In this document: positions 1 to 8,606 of the stretch, in pieces
Numbering within the stretch: the first letter of the stretch is position 1
How the letters are laid out: every line of letters starts with the position of its first letter
Source: Bacteroidota bacterium
GTDB lineage: Bacteria > Bacteroidota > Bacteroidia > Flavobacteriales_D > Crocinitomicaceae
Assembly (NCBI GenBank): GCA_016866415.1
Contig: VGML01000002.1
Location: 1 to 31,980 of the forward strand
DNA: 31,980 bases
Direction: 5' to 3'
Made by a program: the position numbers and the translations under genes
The notes under the pieces: model-generated
Database searches by the model: none
Seen by the model: the letters and a program-made list of their open reading frames with translations, nothing else
Told to the model about the DNA's origin: nothing

Positions 1-1
1 T

Positions 2-181
2 GCATATAGTGATGGATTAATTATAAAAAATATTTCTGGAAAATTGATAATTTACAATTTGGATGGTTCAATTTCTAAAATTATTGATTCGTCTGCAGCA
101 GAAAACTTAAAGTTTAAAACAGGTATTTACTTTATTTATTCAAATCAGCTTAATAGTTCTTTCAAGATACTAGTTCCTTGA
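2..181 (+). CDS. C-terminal end of a T9SS-secreted protein (partial)
   Basis: The window opens inside a reading frame (codons start at base 2) of 59 residues ending at TGA 179-181. The peptide reads like a type IX secretion type A sorting domain: a first strand ending IIKNISGKLIIYNLDGS, a variable loop, then GIYFIYS and a last strand SFKILVP. Such domains send proteins through the T9SS to the cell surface or outside and are normally removed or attached to anionic LPS on export. The body of the protein lies upstream, so its function cannot be told. The next gene starts 4 nt after the stop, so both are probably cotranscribed. The domain is somewhat short and ends in Pro instead of the usual basic residue, so the assignment is good but not certain. 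Confidence 0.7.
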   Translation, partial: AYSDGLIIKNISGKLIIYNLDGSISKIIDSSAAENLKFKTGIYFIYSNQLNSSFKILVP

Positions 182-185
182 TGAA

Positions 186-2633
186 ATGAAAGTTCTTTTT
201 GGAATTTCATTTATTGGGTTATACTTTATTTCTTTCAGTCAAAAGGGATCTGTAAAAGGCATTGTAAAAGACGATGCAAATCAACCTATTCAAGGAGCCT
301 CTATTATATATAGAAAAGATATAACTGTTGGTGCAACAACAGATGAAAAAGGTAACTACGATTTAATAATTCCTTCTGGACCAGCACGTTTGGTTTGTAA
401 ATTTACAGGGATGAAATCGGATACAATTACAATAAACGTAATTGAAAATCAAACCTTGGAAATCAATTTCAACTTACAACCTTTCGTCGTAAATCAAAAA
501 CAAGTTGAAATAAAAGTAGGAAAGTTTGATAAACCCATTGAGGAACAAACAGTTACCATGGTAGTTCTAAAGCCCGAATTAATTGAAAACAAAAATACGC
601 GTAGTATTGAAACAGCGTTGGATCAAACACCTGGACTAAATATATTGGATGGCGAGCCTCAAATACGCGGAGGAAGTGGGTTTACGTTTGGTGTCGGTTC
701 CAAAGTTGCAGTAATTGTGGACGATATGCCTATGCTTTCAGGTGATGCAGGAAGACCAGAATGGGGTTTCATCCCAGTGGAGAACATAAGTCAGATTGAA
801 GTCATAAAAGGCGCAGCCTCAGTTCTTTCAGGAAGTTCTGCCTTGTCAGGTTCCGTTCATATTCGAACTGCTTATCCGAAATCAAAGCCGTTGACAAAAA
901 TCAATGTTTATTCTGGTGCTTATTCTTCTCCACAAGATAAATCAATGAAATGGTGGAGTCAGTATCCTGGAATTTACGGGGTGAATTTCTTACACTCACA
1001 AATGTTTGGAAATTTGGATTTGGTCGTTGGAGGAAATGTAAATATCGATCACGGTTATATTGGGCCACCTAAAACGGATTCGATTGTAGCAACTGTATTT
1101 CCCGATACAATCACCAATTTTTCAGAACGAGATTTGATTTCAAAACGAGGAAGAATTAATTTCAATTTACGCTATCGTTCCAAGAAAATCAAAGGCTTGA
1201 GTTACGGATCAAATGGTAATTTCATGTTGATGCATACGAATATGCCTTTGGCATGGCTAAACGATTCAAGTGGTTTGTATCGAGCATATCCGGGTGCCAT
1301 TTTCCTTCAGGATCAGTTCATTTTTAATGTCGATCCATTCGTGAATCTTTTTACTCAAACAGATGGGAAACATTATTTCAGAACTCGAATTTTACATGTG
1401 GATAACGAAATGAGCGCCAATCAATCCAATCGTGCGACGACATTTTACGGAGATTACATGTTTCAAAAAAGTTATCCAGAATTGAAAAATCTAGACTTCA
1501 TAGGTGGAGTGGCATCAACATTTACAAATTCCTTTGCCAATATCTACGTTGGTTCAGGATCGCCTAACAATCAAATGCTAAACATCTCAGCATACACACA
1601 ACTGGAAAGTAAATTCAATAAAGCCTTGAACGTTTCAGTCGGAGGAAGATTAGAGTACTTTCAATTAAATGATACAATTACAGCATTAAAACCAATCTTC
1701 AGAGCTGGAGCGAGTTTAAAGTTGTATCAAGAAACATTTCTTCGCGCATCCTATGGTCAAGGGTATCGTTTTCCTACGATTACGGAACGATTCATAAGAA
1801 CTGGTGTTGGTAATTTTGGTGTTTTCCCAAATCCTAATTTGAAACCGGAAAGCAGTTGGAATGCAGAAATTGGAATAAAACAAGGATTAAAACTCGGTGG
1901 TGTGATGGGTTATTTAGACATCGCTGGATTCTGGCAACAATATCAGAACACAATCGAATACATGTTTGGAATTTGGAGGCAATTCACTGGAGATCCTCAA
2001 ACACTGGGTCAATCTGCAGGATTTATGTTTTTAAATACTGGAGAATCACGTGTCACGGGATTAGATGTGTCATTTGCAGGTCAGGCGAATTTATCTGAAA
2101 ATTCCTCCCTCACTTTTTTAATGGGATATAATTACATTGTTCCAAAAACGTTGACTCCTGATTTCGTTTATGCCCAAGATTCATTGAATCGCATATTTAC
2201 TTACAATTCAACTTCCTTGGATCCATCTAATAGAATTCTCAAATATCGTTTTCTGCACAATGCTAAGTTTGATGCTGAATTTACATACAAGAAAAAATTA
2301 TCAATTGGTTTGAGTGCGAAGTATTTCTCGAAAATCGTGAATATGGACGCCATTATTAAAGATTTCGAAGAATTAACAACTGATACAACATCAGACATTG
2401 GAAATTGGCTTCAAGATTTACGTTATATGGATTACTATGATTCGCATCGCTTTGGAAATTGGATTTTTGATGCTAGGTTATCCTACAATTTGAATGAATC
2501 TCATAAACTAGCAGTGATTGGAACAAATATCTTGAATCGAACTTATTCGTTAAGGCCTCTTAAAATTGAACCACCACGTAGCATTATGGTTCAATATACT
2601 TATCGAATCGAAGGAAAAGAAAAAAGAAGATAA
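186..2633 (+). CDS. TonB-dependent outer-membrane receptor
   Basis: 815 residues, a full-length TonB-dependent receptor that would import an unidentified substrate across the outer membrane using TonB/ExbBD energy. Residues 1-19 are a signal peptide ending near SFSQ; 21-100 form a carboxypeptidase-regulatory-like beta-sandwich (GSVKGIVKDDANQPIQGASI), usual in Bacteroidota receptors; about 118-230 are the plug domain, with QIRGGSGFTFGVGSK and VIKGAASVLSGSSALSGSVH; the rest is a 22-strand barrel type with a late TEFRLRY-style segment and a last strand SIMVQYTYRI. Ten residues (EGKEKRR-like tail) extend past the normal barrel end. It follows a T9SS cargo gene by 4 nt and converges with cinA, with 24 nt between stops. 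No SusD partner is adjacent, which argues against a glycan-uptake SusCD pair. Iron, heme or cobalamin uptake are possible but nothing here decides. Confidence 0.92.
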   Translation: MKVLFGISFIGLYFISFSQKGSVKGIVKDDANQPIQGASIIYRKDITVGATTDEKGNYDLIIPSGPARLVCKFTGMKSDTITINVIENQTLEINFNLQPFVVNQKQVEIKVGKFDKPIEEQTVTMVVLKPELIENKNTRSIETALDQTPGLNILDGEPQIRGGSGFTFGVGSKVAVIVDDMPMLSGDAGRPEWGFIPVENISQIEVIKGAASVLSGSSALSGSVHIRTAYPKSKPLTKINVYSGAYSSPQDKSMKWWSQYPGIYGVNFLHSQMFGNLDLVVGGNVNIDHGYIGPPKTDSIVATVFPDTITNFSERDLISKRGRINFNLRYRSKKIKGLSYGSNGNFMLMHTNMPLAWLNDSSGLYRAYPGAIFLQDQFIFNVDPFVNLFTQTDGKHYFRTRILHVDNEMSANQSNRATTFYGDYMFQKSYPELKNLDFIGGVASTFTNSFANIYVGSGSPNNQMLNISAYTQLESKFNKALNVSVGGRLEYFQLNDTITALKPIFRAGASLKLYQETFLRASYGQGYRFPTITERFIRTGVGNFGVFPNPNLKPESSWNAEIGIKQGLKLGGVMGYLDIAGFWQQYQNTIEYMFGIWRQFTGDPQTLGQSAGFMFLNTGESRVTGLDVSFAGQANLSENSSLTFLMGYNYIVPKTLTPDFVYAQDSLNRIFTYNSTSLDPSNRILKYRFLHNAKFDAEFTYKKKLSIGLSAKYFSKIVNMDAIIKDFEELTTDTTSDIGNWLQDLRYMDYYDSHRFGNWIFDARLSYNLNESHKLAVIGTNILNRTYSLRPLKIEPPRSIMVQYTYRIEGKEKRR

Positions 2634-2657
2634 AGTAAGAAAAGGATATCGTTGACT

Positions 2658-3896
2658 TTAAAAATTTTCGAGTTCGAATCTTAACCAATTTAGCGCAGAC
2701 AATACGGTCATTTGCATATTTCGTTCCCGATTGTCGCCAAATTGAAATTTCCTGGCAATCGTTTTATTTTTAAACGCAATGGCAATCCAAACTAAACCAA
2801 CAGGTTTATCCTCCGTGCCTCCGTTGGGTCCAGCAATTCCAGTCGTTGCGATGCAAATATCAACACCCAATCGCTCTTTTGCTCCGTTTGCCATTTGCAT
2901 TGCAACTTCTTCACTTACGGCTCCGTGACTTAAAATTGCGTCAACTGAAACATTCGCCAACCGATGTTTTTGGTCATTGCTGTATGTAATCAATGAACCT
3001 GTGTAATAATGAGAAGCACCTGAATTACTGACAATTGTATTCGCTAACAGTCCGCCTGTGCAACTTTCAATGGTTCCAATGGTCAAACATTTTTTAGAAA
3101 GTAATTTCCCAATTATTTCAGGTATGGTATCTTGTTCAAATCCCCAAAGTGCTTCGGGAATAATTGACTTTAATTCCTTAAAATACGAATCAATTTTATT
3201 CGAGTCAGATGCTCCGTTGTATGAAGTAATTCTCAATTTAACCATTCCGGGTGAAGGCAAATAAGCCAAACCGAATCCCTCTTCGCGAATGCGATTTTCC
3301 CAATCTTTTATTTTTTCAGCAAGAAAGGATTCTCCAATTCCTTGAGTCAATGCCGTTTGGTGATAAATGGCTTTTAGGTTAAATCTTGATTTTAGTCGTG
3401 GAAAAACTTCCTCTGTCATTATTCCTTTCATCTCGTAAGGTACACCAGGTAAACTAATCGTGATGACATCATTCTTTTCAAACCACATTCCACTTGCCGT
3501 TCCGTAACTATTGTTTAGAATAATACAATTTTTCGGAAGTGCTGCTTGTAAATTATTCGATTCCAACATCGGACGATTTCGTGCTGCAAAATACGCTTGA
3601 ATTTTCTCCAAGGTTAGTTGATGAATTTCAAGTTCGGTATCGAAGAATTCACAAAGTGTATGTTTTGTAATATCATCTTTGGTTGGACCGAGACCTCCTG
3701 TTATGATTAAACAATTTGTAGTTGGATGAAGATTTTCAAGTGCCGAAATGATTTCAGTTTTATCGTCTGAAATTGTTTTAACTCGGATAACACGTGCTCC
3801 CATTTTCGAAAGTTCAGAGCCAATCCAAGAAGCGTTCGTGTTTATCGTTTGTCCGATTAATAATTCATCGCCAATACTCAGAATTTCAACAATCAT
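2658..3896 (-). CDS. cinA: CinA: nicotinamide-nucleotide amidohydrolase / molybdopterin-binding domain protein
   Basis: 412 residues, the standard two-domain CinA length. Residues 1-170 are the MoCF/COG1058 domain, opening MIVEILSIGDELLIGQTINT with GGLGPTKDDITK; this half has ADP-ribose pyrophosphatase activity in studied homologues. Residues from about 255 to the end are the CinA-C domain, with TIESCTGGLLA (the Ser is the deamidase nucleophile) and ATTGIAGPNGGTEDKPVG, which converts NMN to nicotinate mononucleotide in the NAD salvage cycle. The ATG start overlaps the TGA of the upstream methyltransferase gene by 4 nt (ATGA), implying translational coupling as the last gene of the lpx operon. 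Both catalytic halves look intact. Confidence 0.95.
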   Translation of the reverse strand: MIVEILSIGDELLIGQTINTNASWIGSELSKMGARVIRVKTISDDKTEIISALENLHPTTNCLIITGGLGPTKDDITKHTLCEFFDTELEIHQLTLEKIQAYFAARNRPMLESNNLQAALPKNCIILNNSYGTASGMWFEKNDVITISLPGVPYEMKGIMTEEVFPRLKSRFNLKAIYHQTALTQGIGESFLAEKIKDWENRIREEGFGLAYLPSPGMVKLRITSYNGASDSNKIDSYFKELKSIIPEALWGFEQDTIPEIIGKLLSKKCLTIGTIESCTGGLLANTIVSNSGASHYYTGSLITYSNDQKHRLANVSVDAILSHGAVSEEVAMQMANGAKERLGVDICIATTGIAGPNGGTEDKPVGLVWIAIAFKNKTIARKFQFGDNRERNMQMTVLSALNWLRFELENF

Positions 3897-5323
3897 TTTC
3901 GCTTAAATTTCGCTATTGATTCAATATGCCCGGTGTGTGGGAATTGATCAACTAATGCATATTTCTCTAATTCAAATCCTGCATCTCGCAAGGTTGAAGC
4001 ATCTCGCGCTTGCGTAGAAGGATTACACGAAATGTAAACAATATTTTCAGCTCCAAGTTCGATTACTTTTTGCAACGTTTTTGGCGCAATTCCAGCTCGT
4101 GGTGGATCTAATACAATTGTAGAGATGTTTCCTTGATAATTTGGATATTCTTTCAGGAACTTTCCTACGTCCGCAGCGAAAAATGAAATTGAATTGATAT
4201 TGTTTTTCTTGGCATTTGTTTTTGCGTCCTCTATTGCTTTTGCAACGATATCCACTCCTACAATTTTAATATCTGGATTTCGCTTCGCCAGCATTTGCCC
4301 AATTGTTCCAGTTCCACAAAACAAATCCATCACCACCTTATCCGAAGCAATTTCCTCCTCAAAAACAAAATCGAGTGCCTTCGCATACAGCAATTCAGCG
4401 CATTTCGGATTCGTTTGAAAAAAGCTTTCCATACTTATTTCAAACTTCAGTCCAGATAAAGTTTCCTCTACCACAGGTTTCCCATAAAGAAGTTTGGATT
4501 CTCCATTTTCTATTTTCGCTCGATCCGCAACATTGTCATTTACCGTGTGCTGAATACCTGCGATTCGTTCACCAAAAAGGGAGAGAACAAATTCTACAAA
4601 AGCATTTCGATTGAATTCTTTGAATCCGACAGATGATGTAACAAGATTTACCAACAGTTTATCTTCCGCGAATGACTTTCGAATGACAATATGTCTAAAA
4701 AAACCAATCTTTTTAGGTGGATGCCAAGCAGGTAAATCCGTTTTTTCAAGAAATTCTCGAATCAAATGAAGTTTCGATTCCCATTCTTGATCAAAAAGTC
4801 CAGAAGGTTTATTCAAACTTTCTACCTTCCACCAAGTTCCTCTACGTTTAAAACCAAGCGCAAAAGCGTCGTCTTTTTCTGTATCAGTTTCTAAACAATG
4901 TTCAATGGATGAGAAACTATACTCCATCTTATTGCGATAAAAATAATGATTAGGCGACGAAATGAATACATCAAATTTTGAACGAATTTCTTGAATTCCT
5001 GAAAGACGATAAAATGTTTCTAATGTTGATTCTTTCTTAACTTCCTCTTGAACCTCAACTGGAACTCGAATATAAGGACCACCTGAAATTTCTTGGAATT
5101 GAGTCTGAGTTTCTTGTTTGGATCGATTTAATATCTCGATCAACTTCGCCTCAGCGTGCTTTTTTCGTTTTACATCAATTTTAGCTCGAACGACTTGACC
5201 AGGAAACGTATTGTCAACAAAAACAATAAACTGACCTTCTTCAGATTGAATTTTTGCAATTCCACGACCACCAAAAGCGTAATCGGTAATTTGTAATTCA
5301 ACTTCTTGACCTCGATTGAACAT
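3893..5323 (-). CDS. rlmD: TRAM-domain RNA m5U methyltransferase (RlmD/RumA family)
   Basis: 476 residues. Residues 1-60 are a TRAM RNA-binding domain (ITDYAFGGRGIAKI, VFVDNTFPGQVVRAKI). The C-terminal half is the SAM-dependent uracil-C5 methyltransferase: SFFQTNPKCAELLY, SAM motif MDLFCGTGTIGQML, VLDPPRAGI, and YISCNPSTQARD, where the Cys is the family's catalytic nucleophile. The family methylates U1939 or U747 in 23S rRNA, or U54 in tRNA. Oddity: the region after TRAM where RlmD carries four Cys ligands of a 4Fe-4S cluster reads EISGGPYIRVPVEVQ instead; the first Cys of the protein is near residue 144, so the cluster seems absent. The exact target base is therefore uncertain. It lies 1 nt after lpxA and overlaps cinA by 4 nt. 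Confidence 0.85.
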   Translation of the reverse strand: MFNRGQEVELQITDYAFGGRGIAKIQSEEGQFIVFVDNTFPGQVVRAKIDVKRKKHAEAKLIEILNRSKQETQTQFQEISGGPYIRVPVEVQEEVKKESTLETFYRLSGIQEIRSKFDVFISSPNHYFYRNKMEYSFSSIEHCLETDTEKDDAFALGFKRRGTWWKVESLNKPSGLFDQEWESKLHLIREFLEKTDLPAWHPPKKIGFFRHIVIRKSFAEDKLLVNLVTSSVGFKEFNRNAFVEFVLSLFGERIAGIQHTVNDNVADRAKIENGESKLLYGKPVVEETLSGLKFEISMESFFQTNPKCAELLYAKALDFVFEEEIASDKVVMDLFCGTGTIGQMLAKRNPDIKIVGVDIVAKAIEDAKTNAKKNNINSISFFAADVGKFLKEYPNYQGNISTIVLDPPRAGIAPKTLQKVIELGAENIVYISCNPSTQARDASTLRDAGFELEKYALVDQFPHTGHIESIAKFKRK

Positions 5324-5324
5324 A

Positions 5325-6101
5325 TTAAATCATACCTCGAATAACACCTTTGTCTGATGATTCAATGAAAGAAAGAATTTCATCACGATTTTCACAAACT
5401 CCAATAGCTTCTCTTACCGCAATTATTCCTTTTGACAAGTTACTATTTTGCACATATAGAATGCGATAGATATCCTCGATTTGTCGAACCAATTCATCTG
5501 AAAACCCTCTTCTTCTCATTCCAACAGAATTTACTCCTGCGAACGTGAGTGGTTCTCTGGCTGCTTTAATGTATGGCGGGACATCTTTTCTGACTAGAGA
5601 TGCCCCACCAATGAAAGCGTGTTTGCCAATTTTTACGAATTGTTGTGCAGCAACTTTTCCTTCGAGTATTGCCCAGTCATCGATTTCAACATGCCCAGAT
5701 AAACCCGTGTAACTTGCCAAAATAACATTATTCCCTATCTGACAATCGTGAGCGACATGCACATAAGTCATTAACAAACAATTATTACCAATCGCCGTTT
5801 TCCATTTGTCCTTGGTGCCACGATGAATGGTAACGCATTCCCTGATTTTCGTATTGTTACCAATTTCAACCGTCGTATACTCGCCATCAAATTTCAAATC
5901 TTGAGGTATTACACCAATAACTGCACCCGGGAAAATCTCACAACCTTCTCCTATTCTTGTTCCTGAATAGATAGTTACATTTGGATGAATTCGAGTATTC
6001 TTTCCAATGATTACATCCTCATAAATTGTAGAAAAAGCGTCAATTTGGACATTTTCTTCGATTTGAGCATTTGCAGATACGGAGGCAAGTGGACTTATCA
6101 T
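5325..6101 (-). CDS. lpxA: LpxA: UDP-N-acetylglucosamine acyltransferase
   Basis: 258 residues, the usual length. LpxA transfers a hydroxyacyl chain from ACP to the 3-OH of UDP-GlcNAc, the first step of lipid A synthesis, in the cytoplasm. The N-terminal two thirds are left-handed beta-helix hexapeptide repeats (ISPLASVSANAQI, IGKNTRIHPNVTI, IGNNVILASYTGLSGHVEI); the helix carries YVHVAHDCQIG with catalytic His118 and neighbouring His115, equal to H125/H122 in E. coli. The C-terminal part (MRRRGFSDELVRQIEDIYRI) is the family's helical cap. The ATG overlaps the stop of lpxC/fabZ by 4 nt. Nothing appears truncated. Confidence 0.97.
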   Translation of the reverse strand: MISPLASVSANAQIEENVQIDAFSTIYEDVIIGKNTRIHPNVTIYSGTRIGEGCEIFPGAVIGVIPQDLKFDGEYTTVEIGNNTKIRECVTIHRGTKDKWKTAIGNNCLLMTYVHVAHDCQIGNNVILASYTGLSGHVEIDDWAILEGKVAAQQFVKIGKHAFIGGASLVRKDVPPYIKAAREPLTFAGVNSVGMRRRGFSDELVRQIEDIYRILYVQNSNLSKGIIAVREAIGVCENRDEILSFIESSDKGVIRGMI

Positions 6102-7498
6102 GCTTTGTCTTTAATTACTTGAGCCAGCATTTCAGCTTCCATAACAACTTTTCCATTAACATAAGCTTGACCTCCCATTTCTACAAGCCCACGTCGAATT
6201 GGAGACAACAATTTCAATTCAAATACCAACGTATCTCCTGGGAGCACTTTCTGTTTGAATTTAACATTATCTATTTTCATGAAATAAGTTGAATAGAGAT
6301 TTGGATCCTCAACTTTACTCAATGCGAAAATTCCACCGACTTGCGCCATAGCTTCAATTTGCAGAACACCAGGAAAAACTGGGTTCCCAGGAAAATGCCC
6401 CGTAAAAATAGGCTCATTCATGGTCACATTTTTAACACCAACAATCGACTCTTCTTGAATTTCCATGATTTTGTCAACCATCAAAAATGGGAAACGATGA
6501 GGGAGCATGCGTTCAATATCATTGATGTTATATAGCGGTTCTTTTGTTAAATCAAAATCTCTTGGAGCACTTTGTTGTTTCTTAATCTGTTCTTTCAACA
6601 CTTTTGCAAAGCTAACATTACCAAAATGTCCTGGTCTTGCGGCTAAAATGTGTGCTTTAATTGGTTTTCCAACTAAGGCCAAATCACCAACAATATCCAA
6701 GAGTTTGTGACGAGCAGGTTCATTTTCAAATTGAAGTTTCGTGCTATTCAATACACCAATCCCCTCAATAGTAACCTGTAAATTTTCTTTACCAAGAAGT
6801 TTAGCTAACCGATTAAGCTCATCTTTACTGATATCAGCTTTATCAACAAGAACGATTGCATTATCCAGATCTCCGCCTTTTATTAAATTATGTGTTGCCA
6901 AATATTCCAATTCCCTCAGGAAAACAAAAGTTCGACAAGGTGCAATCTCAGAATTGAACTCACCAATGTTATACATACTCGCGTGCTGAGTACCAAGAAC
7001 TGGAGATTTGTAATCAACCATAACTGTTAAACGGTAGTTCACATCAGGAATAGCAAGAAATTCGATGCCTTTTTCGGCATCTTCCCACGGTATATTCTCC
7101 GTAAGCTCAAAATATTCTCTTTCTGCTTCTTGTTCTTCAAAACCAACATTTAAAATGGCATCAACGTATGGCTTGGAACTACCATCCAAGATTGGAATTT
7201 CAGTACCGTTAATTTTAATTAATGCATTATCGACTTGACAACCATAAAGTGCAGCAAGAACATGCTCTGTCGTATGAACTTTGGCACCTTTGAATTCAAG
7301 AGTTGTTCCTCTTTCTGTTGAAATAACGAATTCGACATCCGCTTTTATTATGGGTTGTTCAGGTAAATCAGTGCGCTGGAATTTGTATCCATGATTATCT
7401 GGGGCCGGGCAAATCTCAATATTTACTTGATCTCCCGTATGCAACCCAACTCCGTTTAAGGAAATGCTTTCTTTGATTGTACGCTGTTTTTCTGACAT
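6098..7498 (-). CDS. lpxC/fabZ: Bifunctional LpxC/FabZ: UDP-3-O-acyl-GlcNAc deacetylase and 3-hydroxyacyl-ACP dehydratase
   Basis: 466 residues, a fusion characteristic of Bacteroidota. Residues 1-305 are LpxC, the zinc deacetylase that commits the cell to lipid A: KVHTTEHVLAALYG gives Glu78 and zinc-ligand His79, HKLLDIVGD gives His264 and Asp268, and GHFGN gives His291. Residues about 318-466 are FabZ, the fatty-acid elongation dehydratase: MLPHRFPFLMVDKI, then GHFPGNPVFPGVLQIEAMAQ with catalytic His368 and Glu382. The fusion puts an enzyme that consumes hydroxyacyl-derived intermediates and one that removes hydroxyacyl-ACP on one chain, presumably fixing their ratio. The gene sits 2 nt after lpxD and overlaps lpxA by 4 nt. 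Confidence 0.97.
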   Translation of the reverse strand: MSEKQRTIKESISLNGVGLHTGDQVNIEICPAPDNHGYKFQRTDLPEQPIIKADVEFVISTERGTTLEFKGAKVHTTEHVLAALYGCQVDNALIKINGTEIPILDGSSKPYVDAILNVGFEEQEAEREYFELTENIPWEDAEKGIEFLAIPDVNYRLTVMVDYKSPVLGTQHASMYNIGEFNSEIAPCRTFVFLRELEYLATHNLIKGGDLDNAIVLVDKADISKDELNRLAKLLGKENLQVTIEGIGVLNSTKLQFENEPARHKLLDIVGDLALVGKPIKAHILAARPGHFGNVSFAKVLKEQIKKQQSAPRDFDLTKEPLYNINDIERMLPHRFPFLMVDKIMEIQEESIVGVKNVTMNEPIFTGHFPGNPVFPGVLQIEAMAQVGGIFALSKVEDPNLYSTYFMKIDNVKFKQKVLPGDTLVFELKLLSPIRRGLVEMGGQAYVNGKVVMEAEMLAQVIKDKA

Positions 7499-7500
7499 AC

Positions 7501-8541
7501 TTATTTTTTGCGTAAAGTTTCTAGCTCCTTTTCCAATTCGGCTAGTTTATTTAAAATATAGGGCAATTTTCTGAATCCAAAATAGGATTTTTTAAAATCA
7601 TCTAACGGAATTCCAGGAGAACCCATGAGTGTTTCTGATTTTTTTACAGACGAAGGTATTCCTGATTGAGCAACGATTTTCGTTCCATCAGCAATGTGCA
7701 AATGTCCGCTAATTCCTGCTTGACCTCCAATCATAACACTTCTACCAATTTTTGCTGAACCAGCTATTCCAACTTGCGCAGCCATTGCTGAATTCTGACC
7801 AACCTCAACATTGTGCGCAATTTGACAAAGATTGTCAATTTTGACTCCTCGTCTGATAATGGTTGAGCCCATCGTTGCCCGATCGATTGAACAATTAGAA
7901 CCAATCTCTACGTTATCTTCAATGATTACATTTCCAATCTGTGGGACTTTTTGAAATTCTCCTTGCTCATTTGGAGCAAATCCAAAACCATCAGAACCGA
8001 TTACCGTTCCTCCGTGAATGATGCAATTACTTCCGATTTGGCAATCCTGATAAACAATTACATTTGGATGTAAGGTCGAATTATCTCCAATCTTGACTCC
8101 TTCTCCAACAAAAACATTTGGATAAATCGTAACGTTTTTGCCAATAAGAGCATTTTTACTTATGTATGAAAATGATCCTAAATAAAGTCCTTCACAAACT
8201 TCAGCTGAAGGATGAATGAAACTATTCGGCTCGATTTCCGGATTTTTCTTGCCCAGATTATTGTATACTTCCAACAATTTCGCAAAACAGGCATACGCAT
8301 CTGAAACTTTAATTAAAGTAAGGGTCGAAGGAAGTTCTTTTGAAGCTTCAAAGGTGTTATTGACGATGCAAATACTTGATTGAGTTGTATAAATATACTC
8401 CTCATATTTTGGATTGGACAGAAAAGAAAGTGCTTGTGGGTGTCCTTCTTCAATTTTTGCTAAACCTTTGACGGTTATTGTTTTATCACCAACAATTTCA
8501 CCTTGAAGTATTTCAGCTATTTGCTCTGCCGTAAATTCCAT
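7501..8541 (-). CDS. lpxD: LpxD: UDP-3-O-(3-hydroxyacyl)glucosamine N-acyltransferase
   Basis: 346 residues, family-typical. LpxD adds the second hydroxyacyl chain, to the 2-amino group, during lipid A synthesis. Residues 1-100 are the uridine-binding domain (EGHPQALSFLSNPKYEEYIY), 107-310 are hexapeptide repeats, and CQIAHNVEVGQNS contains catalytic His243 (E. coli H239). GTVIGSDGFGFAP is the conserved insert after the pantetheine-binding part. A C-terminal helix (LNKLAELEKELETL) follows. It is first in the lpxD-lpxC/fabZ-lpxA-rlmD-cinA unit. A TAATTTTG element ends only 4 nt before its ATG, so the transcript may be leaderless. Separation from the upstream gene is 65 nt. Confidence 0.97.
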   Translation of the reverse strand: MEFTAEQIAEILQGEIVGDKTITVKGLAKIEEGHPQALSFLSNPKYEEYIYTTQSSICIVNNTFEASKELPSTLTLIKVSDAYACFAKLLEVYNNLGKKNPEIEPNSFIHPSAEVCEGLYLGSFSYISKNALIGKNVTIYPNVFVGEGVKIGDNSTLHPNVIVYQDCQIGSNCIIHGGTVIGSDGFGFAPNEQGEFQKVPQIGNVIIEDNVEIGSNCSIDRATMGSTIIRRGVKIDNLCQIAHNVEVGQNSAMAAQVGIAGSAKIGRSVMIGGQAGISGHLHIADGTKIVAQSGIPSSVKKSETLMGSPGIPLDDFKKSYFGFRKLPYILNKLAELEKELETLRKK

Positions 8542-8545
8542 TATT

Positions 8546-8553
8546 CAAAATTA
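8546..8553 (-). promoter_or_regulatory. Candidate -7 element of the lpxD operon
   Basis: On the minus strand this is TAATTTTG, an exact match to the Bacteroidota -7 consensus TAnnTTTG. Its G lies 4 nt before the lpxD ATG, so transcription would begin at or beside the start codon. No TTG is present at the expected -33 distance. The motif is common in AT-rich DNA, so support is moderate. Confidence 0.4.
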
Positions 8554-8606
8554 AAAAAAGACTTCGTTTGATTAGTTAAAGAAAATTTCAACTTATTAAC
8601 AAGGAA

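Noticed and set aside
4303..4614. 103-codon plus-strand frame inside the RNA methyltransferase gene
   Set aside because: Antisense shadow; the sense frame carries all conserved methyltransferase motifs.
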